Below are positions 9,545 through 19,644 of a stretch of 64,000 nt of DNA, piece after piece. This DNA comes from Hermatobates lingyangjiaoensis. Its lineage: Eukaryota > Arthropoda > Insecta > Hemiptera > Hermatobatidae. The stretch covers positions 992,501 through 1,056,500 of the forward strand of contig JAPFBL010001929.1 in the NCBI GenBank assembly GCA_026182355.1. Direction: 5' to 3'. The notes beneath the pieces are model-generated. The model did no database searches and had not been told where the DNA came from. It was given only the letters and a program-made list of their open reading frames with translations. A program made the position numbers and the translations under genes. Positions within the stretch are counted from its first letter, which is position 1; every line of letters begins with the position of its first letter.

Positions 9545-9606
9545 CGTGTATTGTACCAAATACAATTGAATAGAAGAGGTCAAGAACAATTTTCTGAGTA
9601 TATATA
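9463..9606. repeat. Duplicated 51-bp block separated by (TA)n(TG)n
   Basis: ACCAAATACAAT.GAATAGAA and what follows occurs at 9463-9513 and 9556-9606, each copy leading into a TA tract; the first TA tract continues as (TG)n. Period about 93 bp. Confidence 0.85.
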
Positions 9607-9624
9607 TATATATATAATATATAC

Positions 9625-10030
9625 TTAAAAGGAACTGTGACACATAGACAGAAACAAAAGAAAGACTCACTTTTCAATATTTCGACCGTAATAGTAGTCG
9701 TCCTCAGGAGAAGAAGTGAATTGTCGGAGGGACGACAGTCAACAACTAAAGACAGGACGACCTGTTTTGATTTATTACCATACACCAAAGCCTTCCGACC
9801 ATAATATGGAACAAAGCAGAGCAGATTGATGTTTTTTACGTGGTGCCCTTTAGCCACACCGCGGAGTGCAGGCGAAGCGACAAAAAGGGCCACTCCCCCA
9901 GCAATCTCCGGGAAAGACAGGATGACCACCATTACGGTCGAAATTTGAAAAGTGAGTCTTTGTTTTATTTCTCTCTATGTGTCTCAGTTTATTTTAAGTG
10001 TAATCTGTCCAGCCGGACGGTTTCCTTTTA
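9625..10030. mobile_element. Family M foldback element, long
   Basis: Left arm GTGACACATAGACAGAAACA then the core at 9670-9713 (minus). Right arm (9935-10000) keeps GGTCGAAATTTGAAAAGTGA and TATGTGTCTCAGTTTATTTT. The GC-richer interior (9835-9920) has no frame I recognise. Confidence 0.65.
9670..9713 (-). ncRNA. Hammerhead-like motif, family M
   Basis: CTTCTC / CTGAGGA / C / GACT...GGTC / GAAA / ATAT / T / GAAAAG. Helix I pairs at five of six positions; helix III is the palindrome ATAT. Confidence 0.5.
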
Positions 10031-10059
10031 TCATGATATATATATATACTCATCAAGAA

Positions 10060-10330
10060 AACGATCAACAAACAAGAAAGGACAACAAACATTTCAAGGT
10101 AAACTATAGGTACACAAAAACAGAAAAAGAGTGTTAGTCTTTATTTTTAAGTAGTTATTTAAACTAAATAAGTTTTTATTAATTTTATCCTATAATTTAT
10201 TTTTAATCTTGATATATATAAATATATCTAGTTCCTCATTACCTGATTATTTATTTTCACTGTGCATTATTAATTATTTTATTCTTCACTTCTTCACATT
10301 CATAGTTTATTTTTCTTAAATCTCTTGAAC
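10060..10330. other. AT-rich, nothing recognised
   Basis: No feature seen. Confidence 0.4.
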
Positions 10331-10334
10331 CGTG

Positions 10335-10465
10335 CACGTGTGTGACAACACTATTGGTCTCCAACCCTTGTTTTGCAAGTGCGTTTGGTGTTCCTATATC
10401 TCTTCTCTCCTGATGACGGTTACCCGAAAATTAGAGACTGTAAGTCTGTTTTTCTATTTAATATA
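10335..10465 (+). mobile_element. Family H element, one arm
   Basis: GTGTGACAACACTATTGGTC, then GTGCGTTTGG, then a family H core (10406-10437) and GACTGTAAGTCTG. Confidence 0.6.
10406..10437 (+). ncRNA. Hammerhead-like motif, family H
   Basis: TCTC / CTGATGA / C / GGTTACCC / GAAA / AATT / A / GAGA. Four helix I pairs and palindrome AATT. Helix II is only two or three pairs. Confidence 0.5.
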
Positions 10466-10479
10466 CGTGTATAGAAACA

Positions 10480-10760
10480 GTTTCACGAGGTCATTTACAC
10501 GTGACAGTTCAAACTATACAGTTCTTGTTAAATCTACAGACTATTTTTCTTTGGAAATTAACCTTTAATGTAATACTTAGTTTTTCTGTTTCAAAATTTT
10601 ATACTTCTACCTATGAAAAAAGGTTTTATATTAAAAACCGAAACGGTAGCAATTAGAGTTTAATTTGAACCTGAATAACTGACCGAGTCCTAATAAACTT
10701 AATTTTGTTTCTATTTTACGGGCGATACTTTTATCAATATTAATATATATATATATATTT
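10480..10760 (+). mobile_element. Family L2 element, one arm
   Basis: ACACGTGACAGTTCAAACTA, TACTTAGTTTTTCTGTTTCA, CTATGAAAAAAGG, CCGAAACGGTAGCAAT, CTGACCGAGTCC, then TATTTTACGGGCGATACTTT. The same block order occurs at 27.0, 53.7-54.3 and 59.96-60.4 kb. Confidence 0.65.
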
Positions 10761-10807
10761 AATTCATCTCTTACATTTAGAATAATTGCAACTTATAATA
10801 AATAGTG

Positions 10808-10945
10808 ATGTCTAACAGTAGCTTTGCTCATATTATACATGAACTTAAACTTGAAGAAAGAAAATTAGCTAAGAGATTTGAAAAGCTCAATAAGAAAAAG
10901 ATACGTGCAATTAAGTCAATTGATTTTAATACAATATATATATTT
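10808..10945 (+). pseudogene. Penelope-like element N-terminal remnant
   Basis: ATG at 10808 opens MSNSSFAHIIHELKLEERKL then AKRFEKLNKKKIRAIKSIDF and N, after which the frame runs into TA-rich sequence. The charged helix ending A..S/A..FN resembles the three segments at 19193, 56661 and 58290. I infer these are starts of the PLE open frame. Nothing of the reverse transcriptase follows. Confidence 0.4.
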
Positions 10946-11029
10946 TTATATATTGGTATATTTAGAAAAATTCATAAAATCGATATTTCCAATAACATTT
11001 ATATTTGGTTTTATTGTTAGAGAATTTAA

Positions 11030-11930
11030 TTTTGATCTGTACATATACATGATTTGAAGAGATTAGCGTATAGTTAGATTAAAAAGTCGATGATAGTTAA
11101 AAGTTAGACTGAGGTATTTTAAATATTCACCGTGAAATAAGATGGGCCAATAGGAAATTAGGGGTTGATCTTGCTTCACTCAAGTGAAATCCTCATCGTG
11201 ACTAGTAGATGTTTCTGTTCGTGACCGGCTTCCTTCACAGTCCATTCACTTCCAACATCTACCTATAGATTATCCTTTACAAAAGCTCCTCACGCTAAAA
11301 ATGTCTGGGTCAAAATTCAAGTCTAACAATGTTTATGTTTATATTGTATATTCTATAATGAATGGGTTCTTTCAATATAGTATATTTCAATGAAAAAAAA
11401 CATTTGTGCTTCATAATAACGTATGAAGATGGCAAGAGTTGTGTGTAAACACAGTGGAACTGCAGTGTCTTCTATTTCTGTCATTATAACTGAAGATGTT
11501 GTGGAGTTTGTTTGAAGCTATTGAAGATTCATACTCACTGTAAGCATATTGGAACTACAGTGTCTCCTATTTTTTCCATCTTAAAACATTGATGATATTA
11601 TGTCAAGTATTGTCTGAACGGAGTAAAGGTTCGCAAACTTTTTAGACAGAGGAAAATGTGAAACATTCTAGTAGAGCAGCCCGCTTGTGTAAATACAGTG
11701 GAACTGTAGGGCCTCCTATTTAGCTCTAGTATAAAAACTGAGTATATTTAAATCGATATTATTGTTAGTACTACAGAGACATTATCGTTGTTACTATAAT
11801 AATAATCTATTAGATGGCACGTTTTCATCACATCTAGTTTATTCTCCGAACCCAACCTTTCTTAGTTTGCATTTGTATCGTATTGTCTAGGGTCGCTTCA
11901 CTTCTCCTGGTTGCCGGATCGGTTACTTGT
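11030..11930. other. No gene; short triplicated block
   Basis: A block like ACAGTGGAACTGCAGTGTC plus TCCTATTT occurs three times, near 11450, 11543 and 11697, spaced about 92 and 154 bp. Otherwise nothing recognised. Confidence 0.5.
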
Positions 11931-12110
11931 CGTTGAGTCAGCAATGTTCTTGGTTTCCCTTTCTCTTTTCTCCTGAAGACGGATTGCCCAAAAATTTGAG
12001 TTTGTAAGTGTGTTTCTTTACTCTACCTTTTAATCTTCTTCGATTTTAAACTCATATTGTGTCCAGTTTGGATCGTCTTTCCGTTTATTAAGTATATATA
12101 TATATATTTG
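11930..12110 (+). mobile_element. Family H element, one arm
   Basis: TCTCCTGAAGACGGATTGCC, then CAAAAATTTGAGTTTGTAAG. GAAA has become CAAA, so the core is decayed. The tail TTACTCT...TCTTCTTCGATTTTAAACT recurs at 18.45 and 46.25 kb. Confidence 0.5.
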
Positions 12111-12310
12111 TTTATCTGGACTCGGTCAGTTCTTCAGGTCCAAATTAAACACTCATTGGCAAGGTTTGGTTTTTATTTAAGACCTTGTTCGTAGACTCAC
12201 ATCACATCCATATCCTCTTCTTGTATCCTCATAGAAACCCATATTTATTATTCCATATATAGATAAAAGTATTGACCGTGCAGTAGAAACAAAATAATTT
12301 ATTTTTTATC
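12110..12310 (-). mobile_element. Family L2 remnant
   Basis: GGACTCGGTCAGTTCTTCAG, CTCATTGGCAAGG, then GATAAAAGTATTGACCGTGC. Ends only; the middle is lost. Confidence 0.45.
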
Positions 12311-12694
12311 ATGACTCGACCGATAACAAAAATTGGTGTTAACACCGATTTAACTTAACATGCAAGTTCCAGCCTTATATTTCTAGTTCTCCCAGATGAA
12401 AACCGATTTTTTTTTAAAGAAAATTTTGCTAAAATTGCTTGGTCTATTTCAGTTAACTTCAAAGAAATCTGGTCACAGATTGCTTGCTTTTTTTTAATCT
12501 CATGTATGTATTTTTATAGAATTCATATGTATTTTTCATTTACGCTGAATGCTTTTTAATATGTTTCATTTATGATTCATAAATAGAAAACATTTCTTTT
12601 TGACAATTATAAGCTGTAAAATGAGAGACAGTACTTATTGACGATTAGCTGGAATGTAATATCTGTTTAATGCAACACATGTAAGATTTTCAAC

Positions 12695-12850
12695 AACTCA
12701 AAAAGCAATTCTAACTGGTGTTTGAATTAGCTTTACTAATGGAGATGAAGTGTTTGGAATAGGAAGCTTTAAAACGATGTCCCAAGGAGCAGGTGTTAAC
12801 CCGAAGCAGCTGGGTCCGCCGTTCAAGCATGCTCTCTTGTCTGTTCTGTA
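12695..12850 (+). pseudogene. Possible coding remnant, unidentified
   Basis: A GC-richer stretch translates on + as TNGDEVFGIGSFKTMSQGAG then VNPKQLGPPFKHALLSVLYR and EKQHIA before a stop. It looks more protein-like than its surroundings, but I recognise no family. The opposite strand is also open (ACLNGGPSCFGLTPAPWDIV), so the coding strand is uncertain. Confidence 0.25.
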
Positions 12851-12939
12851 TCGAGAAAAACAACACATCGCTTGACACGACATCAACAAATCCACCTGTA
12901 TCTCACTCCCGTCATCTTGTTCTAACCAAGTTTGATTAT

Positions 12940-13690
12940 AATATTTTTGAACTTTATTTAAACAGGTTGATTAATAATATGGGCACGGTACACGTATATG
13001 CGCAATCAAATCAAAACCAACTTCAAAACAGGATTGCTTATTAATTAAGCATTTAATACGATGATTGCATTTCAACAATATTAAAACCCAAAGGCGTTCA
13101 GGAGTATTATATCAAGCCGCACAGTCTGTCCTTTTGAGCCATTCAAACATTTCTGTCCAAATAAGAAAAATTGAGCTGATCCAAACAAGTTTGGTTATAT
13201 TAGTTTTAAACATTACTTAAAATAGTCGACTAATAATATAGGCTATATATAAGTATACATATAAGTGCACTTAAATCAAATCAAACTTCAAATGGTGATT
13301 ACTTACATATAATAGGATGATTATATTTTAAATTAGCCGACCAATAATATGGGCAGATTATACATATATGTGTACTGAAATCAAATTAAACTTCAAATGA
13401 TTATATTTTAAATTAGCCGACAACTAATATATGCAGAGTATGCATATACGTGCAATGAAATCAAATCAAACTTCAAATGGGGATAATTTACATATAAAAG
13501 GATGATTATATTTCAATAATATTTAAAAATATTTATATTTCATTCATATTTAATATTACACAAATTCTTTTAGGAGTATCATACCAAACAGCAATGTCTG
13601 TCGCTTTGAACCATTCAAAGATTTTTGTTCAATTAAAAAAAATTTTGAACTGTCGTTTGACATATTTTAGAGTCAGATGTAGTAGTCTAA
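12940..13690. repeat. Diverged tandem repeat with internal duplication
   Basis: The string TTGATTAATAATATGGGC then ...CAATCAAATCAAAACCAACTT recurs in varied form near 12965, 13220, 13335 and 13410. The flanking block (AGGAGTAT.AT...CCATTCAAA) recurs at about 13095-13155 and 13570-13620. Confidence 0.7.
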
Positions 13691-13699
13691 AAGTTAGTG

Positions 13700-14165
13700 T
13701 GTTTGTGTTTGGTCGGTGCTAAACACAAACTAAGTTTTTTAGTACTGATAGTATTAAAGATTAGAGGATTGAATCTTGATTCTGATCTTAGATTATTCAT
13801 GTGGGAATGGAAAATCTTGTGCAAGCCATCTCTTGTGGAGGACATAAAGCTGTCGGTCTTTTTAAATTATGCGAGGTACTCGTTACAGATCACAGAGGTA
13901 ATGATTATCACTACTGACGTATAATGAACACGGTAATATTACTCATTCATTACAAAGATAGATGCGAAATAACCAAAGAGTCTCAAAACCATTCCTAGGA
14001 AAGTATTACCCATGAAGTGAAGGTGTTGGAAAGAAACAAACAACTTGCCTTATGTTCTCCATGAACAGTCATAAATATAAATAACACATAGTGTCACGAT
14101 GGCTGAAACCACTCGCCAGCAACAAAACGACATTTTGTCTTTACATGTAGGCATGGTTAAATCTG
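13700..14165. other. Nothing recognised
   Basis: AT-rich; short open frames with no family resemblance. Confidence 0.4.
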
Positions 14166-14170
14166 GCGAA

Positions 14171-14537
14171 CATAAGGTGGGTAAACTACGGCCCATAGAC
14201 CACCATACGGACCGGCAACGGTTAACTTGACCTTGTAGTCAACTTAAAACTAGTTACAACAGGATATTCTTTAAAGACAAATATTTTTGAATTTAACAAA
14301 AATGTGTAAACAATAATAAAAGAGAGGAGCTGCATAATAAATACTGTATTTCCTTTCATTTGTGTATTGTCAGAACACGTGTCCGTTTTATTCGTTGCTT
14401 ATTATTTATGGTCTAATGAGGTAGATGCTTACTTCTATTTACTATTATACAAGACTTCTTTTAAATGCAGTTCATTGACAGGGGGTATTGGAATTGTTTC
14501 CAGGCCGTATATGGCCCATGGGCAGTTTGATTTAGTC
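14171..14537. mobile_element. hAT transposon remnant (non-autonomous)
   Basis: Left end GTGGGTAAACTACGGCCCAT and right end CCAGGCCGTATATGGCCCAT then GGGCAGTTTG are imperfect inverted repeats like the GTGGGCAAACTACGGCCC ends of a widespread hAT group. About 370 bp, no transposase. The outermost bases are decayed, so I cannot give a target duplication. Confidence 0.5.
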
Positions 14538-14544
14538 ATTTCCA

Positions 14545-16300
14545 GACGCAACATTAAACATTCTCAGATGCGAATGTAGACTGAATAGTTACGTTATGTT
14601 ATTGGCATAAGCCCAAGAGCCAATCACTGCACTGGGAATACTGTTCTTGTGATGAAAAATAAAAAAAGTAAATATTACAATGTTTCATCCATGAATATAA
14701 TGTGTGAACGTCTAAAAGATTCAAAACGGTATACCGAGAAGTTTAATGGATGATATTTTAATCATGGTCTATATTATACTATTAAAATCTAGACAATCGT
14801 ATTGAAATTAACCAATTAACACGCACTTAATAATGTTCTCTTTTGAAGTTTGATTTAATGTAAATAACAAAAAATAAAAAAGAAAACAACCTTGAAAAGT
14901 TATTCAAAATTTTAACTCATTTGCATCATTTTGATTTATTAAGAATAATGGCCAAGGAACATGATGAATAAATAACCACAGAATGGTTACTCATCTCTTT
15001 ACTATAAAAGCGATGTTGCCTAATTAAACACTACTTATTCTGATTATGAAGTGTTTTTTTTGTGTATTTTTGGTTACTTCGACTACAATTTCATGTATTT
15101 AGAGTTTATCCTTTAGCTATCTGATTTTGTGGTCGGGTGGACACCCATTGGTGTTACTCCGTAACTATATTGAATCTTTATGACGACAGAAGGTCACGTG
15201 GTCATTTCCATTTTAGCCGTCTTTGGGGGTTAGTGGAGATTACTAGTAAGGAAAGATTTTGAGCAAGTAGGATTGGATAAGTTGAGAGAAGGCGTTGTAT
15301 ATGTGGAGTCTGTCTGTTAGTGTGAGTTTTGATATCTGTCTAAGAGTCTTATAAGGCATTTGTATCATCTGTTGGTCTCTGTTCGTTAGAGTCTTGTGTG
15401 TGGGTTCCATGCCATGTGTGTGTCAAAGTTCAGTCCAAGGGATAGTGGTTGCTGGAGGTATGATCTCATTATTTAGTGATACTAGGGGGCAATAGTTTTG
15501 TCGAAGAGTAAAAGTTATTTGCGAGCTTCTCTTCTCATTATTTGTATGAGAAGCCAAGGTTGAATGAGAAGTAGGTGTTACTGTAACAGGTCTGAAGCTA
15601 TATTGCAGTCTTCATGAGTCGATAGTATGGCAAACGTTGCCAATAACGTGGAAGGGTGTTCCGGTATGTCTGATGTGTAGAAATTATAAAGTGTTGGATA
15701 GAGTATACTTCCTTGGGGAACTCCTGCTCTCATACAACTGGGGATACGGTTGAACCTACTCTTACCCAGAAGAATCTATCATTTTGAAGTTAAACGAGGG
15801 ATTAGGTTAAAATTCGTACCGCTGTCTCTAGTTTGAATTCTGTTTTTGACATTTCAACATTTCATTGTACACAACCTGTTATTGCACCTGCCTGATTTAA
15901 CAAATTAGTTTTTAGGAATATTTCTAACTAACCCAAATGAACATTTTTGGTTTTCAAGTAAGTAAGAAGAACTGACATTCTAAAATGTTGAATTTTTTTA
16001 TAAAAATATTAAGTAAATACTTTGGTAGAATTTACAAAATAAATTGAAAAGTAGTTAACCATTTTATCAAAGTTTATTGTTTTGAATTCTGATTCCAAGC
16101 AAGAATAGGAATCAAATATGTGATTCATCCATCATTAACGGGTTATTATCAAAAAAGTGACTAATCAAACGAGTGAAAAAATACGGAAATTCAAAAGCAT
16201 TGCATACAGCATTCATTTAGGTGCAGCCAATATCATTGATCACTAATATTAGTGGTGGCGATATTACTACTGATGAAAATTAAACATTAAACATTGTCTT
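14545..16300. other. Nothing recognised
   Basis: 15100-15800 is slightly GT-rich on + but has no long frame or named motif. Confidence 0.4.
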
Positions 16301-16304
16301 ACCC

Positions 16305-16500
16305 TTTTTTATTAATTTCTATGTTCAATTAATAAAATTTTTAAGTGTTAAAAAATATTTTATTTTACTGATTTACTGATTTTCTTTATGGCATGTTCAA
16401 TTAATAAAATTTGTCTACAGTTTTAAAAATACATTTTTTTTAATGTTAACAGTCACTGAATTTTTTTTATGTTATGTTCAGTAAATAAAATTTTGCCTTA
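16305..16500. repeat. Three-copy tandem repeat, about 75-80 bp
   Basis: TATGTTCAATTAATAAAATT or close variants at 16320, 16393 and 16473, each followed by a T-rich segment. Confidence 0.7.
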
Positions 16501-16514
16501 TCTGAAGCACTCGT

Positions 16515-16625
16515 TTGAATTGTCACTCTTTTGTTTTTGATTTAATTGTGTCCCTCTTTTGATTTGTCACTCTTTTAATCACTATTTTAAAGAGTGACAA
16601 ATTATGTTACTCTTTTGAACGGCTC
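16515..16625. repeat. Clustered TGTCACTCTTTT units with a hairpin
   Basis: ATTGTCACTCTTTTG, ATTGTGTCCCTCTTTTG and TTTGTCACTCTTTTAAT are followed by the reverse complement AAAGAGTGACAAATT and then TTACTCTTTTG. The third and fourth units form a hairpin with about 14 pairs. Confidence 0.7.
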
Positions 16626-16906
16626 TTATAGTAAACATGGCGTTCCTATTTACTGACCTGTTTTGGACAAAATGCAAAGATTCTTATAAATTAAAACATA
16701 GTAACCACCGATAACAGGGTTTATATTCAGAATTATAGTGATATATTGCACAGTTTTCCTTTCTGCTCCCTTATTCTATACCCTTCGAAATGCCACCCCA
16801 ACACGTGCCACCTGAAGCGGACCACCCCTCAACCCTTTAAGAAACCTTGTTTGGTGTTCCACTCAATTACATTAATAAACACCAATGCTACCCTACTTAG
16901 AACCAT

Positions 16907-16951
16907 TGGAGTTACAAACATCCGGACTTACTAACAGATGTTTGTAACCCT
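16907..16951. repeat. Short hairpin
   Basis: GTTACAAACATC, 14-base loop, GATGTTTGTAAC: 12 perfect pairs, in a GC-richer block (16750-16960) that may be a transposon end. Confidence 0.6.
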
Positions 16952-16959
16952 CTCTTCAA

Positions 16960-18335
16960 CTCAACCCTCTACTTCTTTGTTCATTGACAGTTGGAAAGGA
17001 AAACAATAATAATAATGTATTACATAGAATTATTGTTTTTAGTTTATTGTGTTATTTTGTGATTTTAGTATACAATACTAAAACTTAAACCATTATAAGT
17101 TACTTACACAATTGTTGCTTCTATAGGATTCAGGTAACGAACAGCAGTTCGGAGCGTATATTGTTCGTATATACGTTGTTTTCATACTTACTAACAACTT
17201 GTTTTATTTCAGTAAAATATAAAAAATAACAGAAATTAATTTTAAGCAAATTGCTTTACGCATTAATAATTCTTTCACAGTGCAGTCATTTTGACTGTTT
17301 TGGGGCAATATAGGAATATACTAAGTTTCAGTCTTTCTAGTGTTAAGTATACAAATTTCTAAAAGATGTTCGACATATGTGTTTAAATTCTTCTTTTGAG
17401 AGTATAGTATTCCTTACAAATGTAAGTACAGTGAGAATGATCTTTTTTAAATAAATTGAACCTGGTTGTTCTTGCCACCTCATAACTACTTCCTTCTTGA
17501 TCTATTTGACAGCTCCACTCTGTGAAAGCTGTGGCATGTGGTGCAAAAATGCTCAAGACTACTAAATATTTGTATGGTTCTAAGCATTTTCAAATTGCTT
17601 ATTAACTCATTCCCAGATATGGCTTGTATCCTTCTCACAAGCTTTCATGTCAATCATAAGCGAAAATGTGTATGTTTTAATGAAAAAAAAAAAAAACTTT
17701 TCAGTTGTTTTAAAATTCTTTAGATTTTCCGTTTTATTGCTCCTCTGATTTCTATGACAATGCCAAAATTTCAAAAGTCTAGGGAAAGTAGTTTACAAAT
17801 TGTCTAAAAACACATTTAAAACAAAAGCATTACTTTTTTATCATGCTATATTACTTCTAAACAATAGGATGCATCTACACTCTAAGGCCAATTTTTATAT
17901 GAAATATTAATTAGATCCATAGAACGGTGTGAGCTGGAGCCTACCCTGAGCTTTTTGGATATACACCTACCGACCCATACAAACATAGACATCATCGAAA
18001 GAAATATGAAGAACGAGCATTGAAAATCTCAGAAACATGTAAATCCGTCAAAATCTCGAGAACGTATTCTTTCATGATTACTACATTTTACTTAAAGTAA
18101 AAAGGTTTATTTTATCGTTATAGAAATATATCATCTTACCTGGTATATTCTCTTCATATTCCAGTTTTGGAGTTTATCCGTAACGCAAACTGAGCGTTCT
18201 TTTCTTATAGAGCCTTACAGGCACAGTAATAGATCCCTCAATTAGCAATCCTCCTCAGACCTGGCTTCCTAAAACAGAAAAACACAGTGTTAGTTTATAT
18301 AAATGTTAAAAAAATTAAAATAAAAAGAAATCTAA
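16960..18335. other. Nothing recognised
   Basis: AT-rich; poly-A run at 17682-17696. No supported gene. Confidence 0.4.
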
Positions 18336-18339
18336 TAAT

Positions 18340-18475
18340 TTAATCCGTCTTTAGGCGTGTTTTTTCCTTCATCTTTTCTCCTGAAGACGGATTTTACGTT
18401 AAATTAATAATTTCAGTTGTTAAGTGTATTTCTTTACTTTGTGTTTTACTCTTCTTCGATTTTAAAATTGCATAT
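18340..18475 (+). mobile_element. Family H remnant
   Basis: TTTCTCCTGAAGACGGATTT, then TTAAGTGTATTTCTTTACTT and ACTCTTCTTCGATTTTAAA. Core decayed. Confidence 0.4.
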
Positions 18476-18484
18476 ATATATTTA

Positions 18485-18565
18485 TATATAAACTGTGACG
18501 CATAGAAAGAAACATAACAAAGACTCACTTTTCAATATTTCGACTGTTATGGTGTTCATAACATT
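18485..18565 (-). mobile_element. Family M 3' end following the Penelope-like frame
   Basis: On the minus strand, about 110 bp after the stop of the GIY-YIG frame: ACCATAACAGTCGAAATATT then GAAAAGTGAGTC and CTATGCGTCACAGTT. The 5' half of the core is mutated (TTATGAAC for CTGAGGAC). Confidence 0.5.
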
Positions 18566-18668
18566 TTATTTTAGAACAATTAAATAGTTTAAACAATTTG
18601 GAATTAAACTAAAGAATATAAATAAAAGTTAGCAGGTCCAAGCAAGTTAGTAAATGTAAAACAGTTTT

Positions 18669-19187
18669 TCATCCTGTCGTAGGCCAATCAATTAGCATCC
18701 CTATTAATCTTGTAACGGCTTTCAAAAATTTCATGCTTGGTATTATGCTCATATCAGATGTCTGGCCATTAATTGAGGGATTTAAATCATTGATATATAA
18801 AGCTTCTAATATATATTCTCTTTCTTTTCTTAGGATTGACGTTCCGTCCAAGAGTATTTCACGTGTCAAGAGGATATTATGTACTTCTCTGGAATGTTCT
18901 TTAGGGACTCCTGTTGAGAGGTGAAGGGTGAGGCGTCGGGAAAGTTTCTTCGTAGTAAACCCTATGGAACAAGTAGGAAGGGCTTCACAGATCCCTTTAT
19001 TGCAGTTGTACTTGTACACAAGGTGGCTATTCTGAAGGTCTGGGATATTGTTACGAGTGGAATTCTGAAGGATAAGATGTTTAGTTTTGGAGTTTTTATA
19101 ATAAATTCTTAGAGCTACTTTATTTTCATTACATGTAGGAATATCATTCTTATAGATGATCTTTTTTAAAGTGTTTCAAAAAAAGTG
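18669..19187 (-). pseudogene. Penelope-like element, C-terminal linker and GIY-YIG endonuclease, truncated
   Basis: The minus frame continues upstream of the first listed start. KNDIPTCNENKVALRIYY, then KNSKTKHLILQNS, then HLVYKYNC leads into CSIGFTTKKLSRRLTLHLST and EREYILEALYI. Known: PLEs pair a reverse transcriptase with a C-terminal GIY-YIG nuclease, and VYK.TC followed by IG.TT..LSRRLT.HL is typical of it. SIG here replaces YIG; the catalytic Arg (SRRL) and Glu (ILEA region) positions are kept. Upstream, a duplicated GAAACACTTT block at 19165-19190 breaks the frame, and the RT is missing. It joins head-to-head with an N-terminal fragment at 19193. Downstream (18485-18565) is a family M ribozyme end. 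A dead copy. Confidence 0.75.
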
Positions 19188-19192
19188 TTTCA

Positions 19193-19340
19193 ATGTTCTT
19201 TGGACAACTTATTTGGGAATTACCACCTTCTATTCGTAAGGCTGTCAGGAGACTGGAACAGCATAGTTTGAAAGTCGTAAATGCCGAAGCTGCGGTAATT
19301 TCAACAAAATATGCCTCCAAGAAGATTTGCTGCCAACCTA
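19193..19340 (+). pseudogene. Penelope-like N-terminal fragment, inverted next to the body
   Basis: ATG at 19193: MFFGQLIWELPPSIRKAV then RRLEQHSLKVVNAEAAVIST. It shares GQL...P...RK..R.LE....KVVNAEAA with 56661 and 58290. It abuts the 5' end of the minus-strand body on one side and (TA)n on the other. That it is the PLE start is inferred from position and recurrence. Confidence 0.5.

Positions 19341-19408
<68 letters not shown>
19341..19408. repeat. (TA)n(TG)n microsatellite
   Basis: About 17 TA then about 16 TG units. Confidence 0.95.
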
Positions 19409-19409
<1 letters not shown>

Positions 19410-19640
19410 AATGTTCAAACCACATTATGAAATGAAAAGAAAACTATGATTCTTCAATCCTAACAAGCGGTCTTCGTCAGAGTCAAAAACCCAACCAAGT
19501 GTTTTTGTCAGTTGGGTTTTTGACTCTGATGAAGACCACTTGTTAGGATTGAAGGATCTTAGTTTTTTTCCACTTTTTGTTATGGTTTTAACATTGATTG
19601 TTGTTGCACGTGTTTATTGTGAAATCTTGTTATATATATA
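19408..19640. mobile_element. Family E foldback element
   Basis: Minus core at 19443-19484 and plus core at 19522-19563, both with changes near GAAA and in helix III. It ends CACGTGTTTATTGTGAAATC before TA. Confidence 0.7.
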
Positions 19641-19644
19641 TGTA

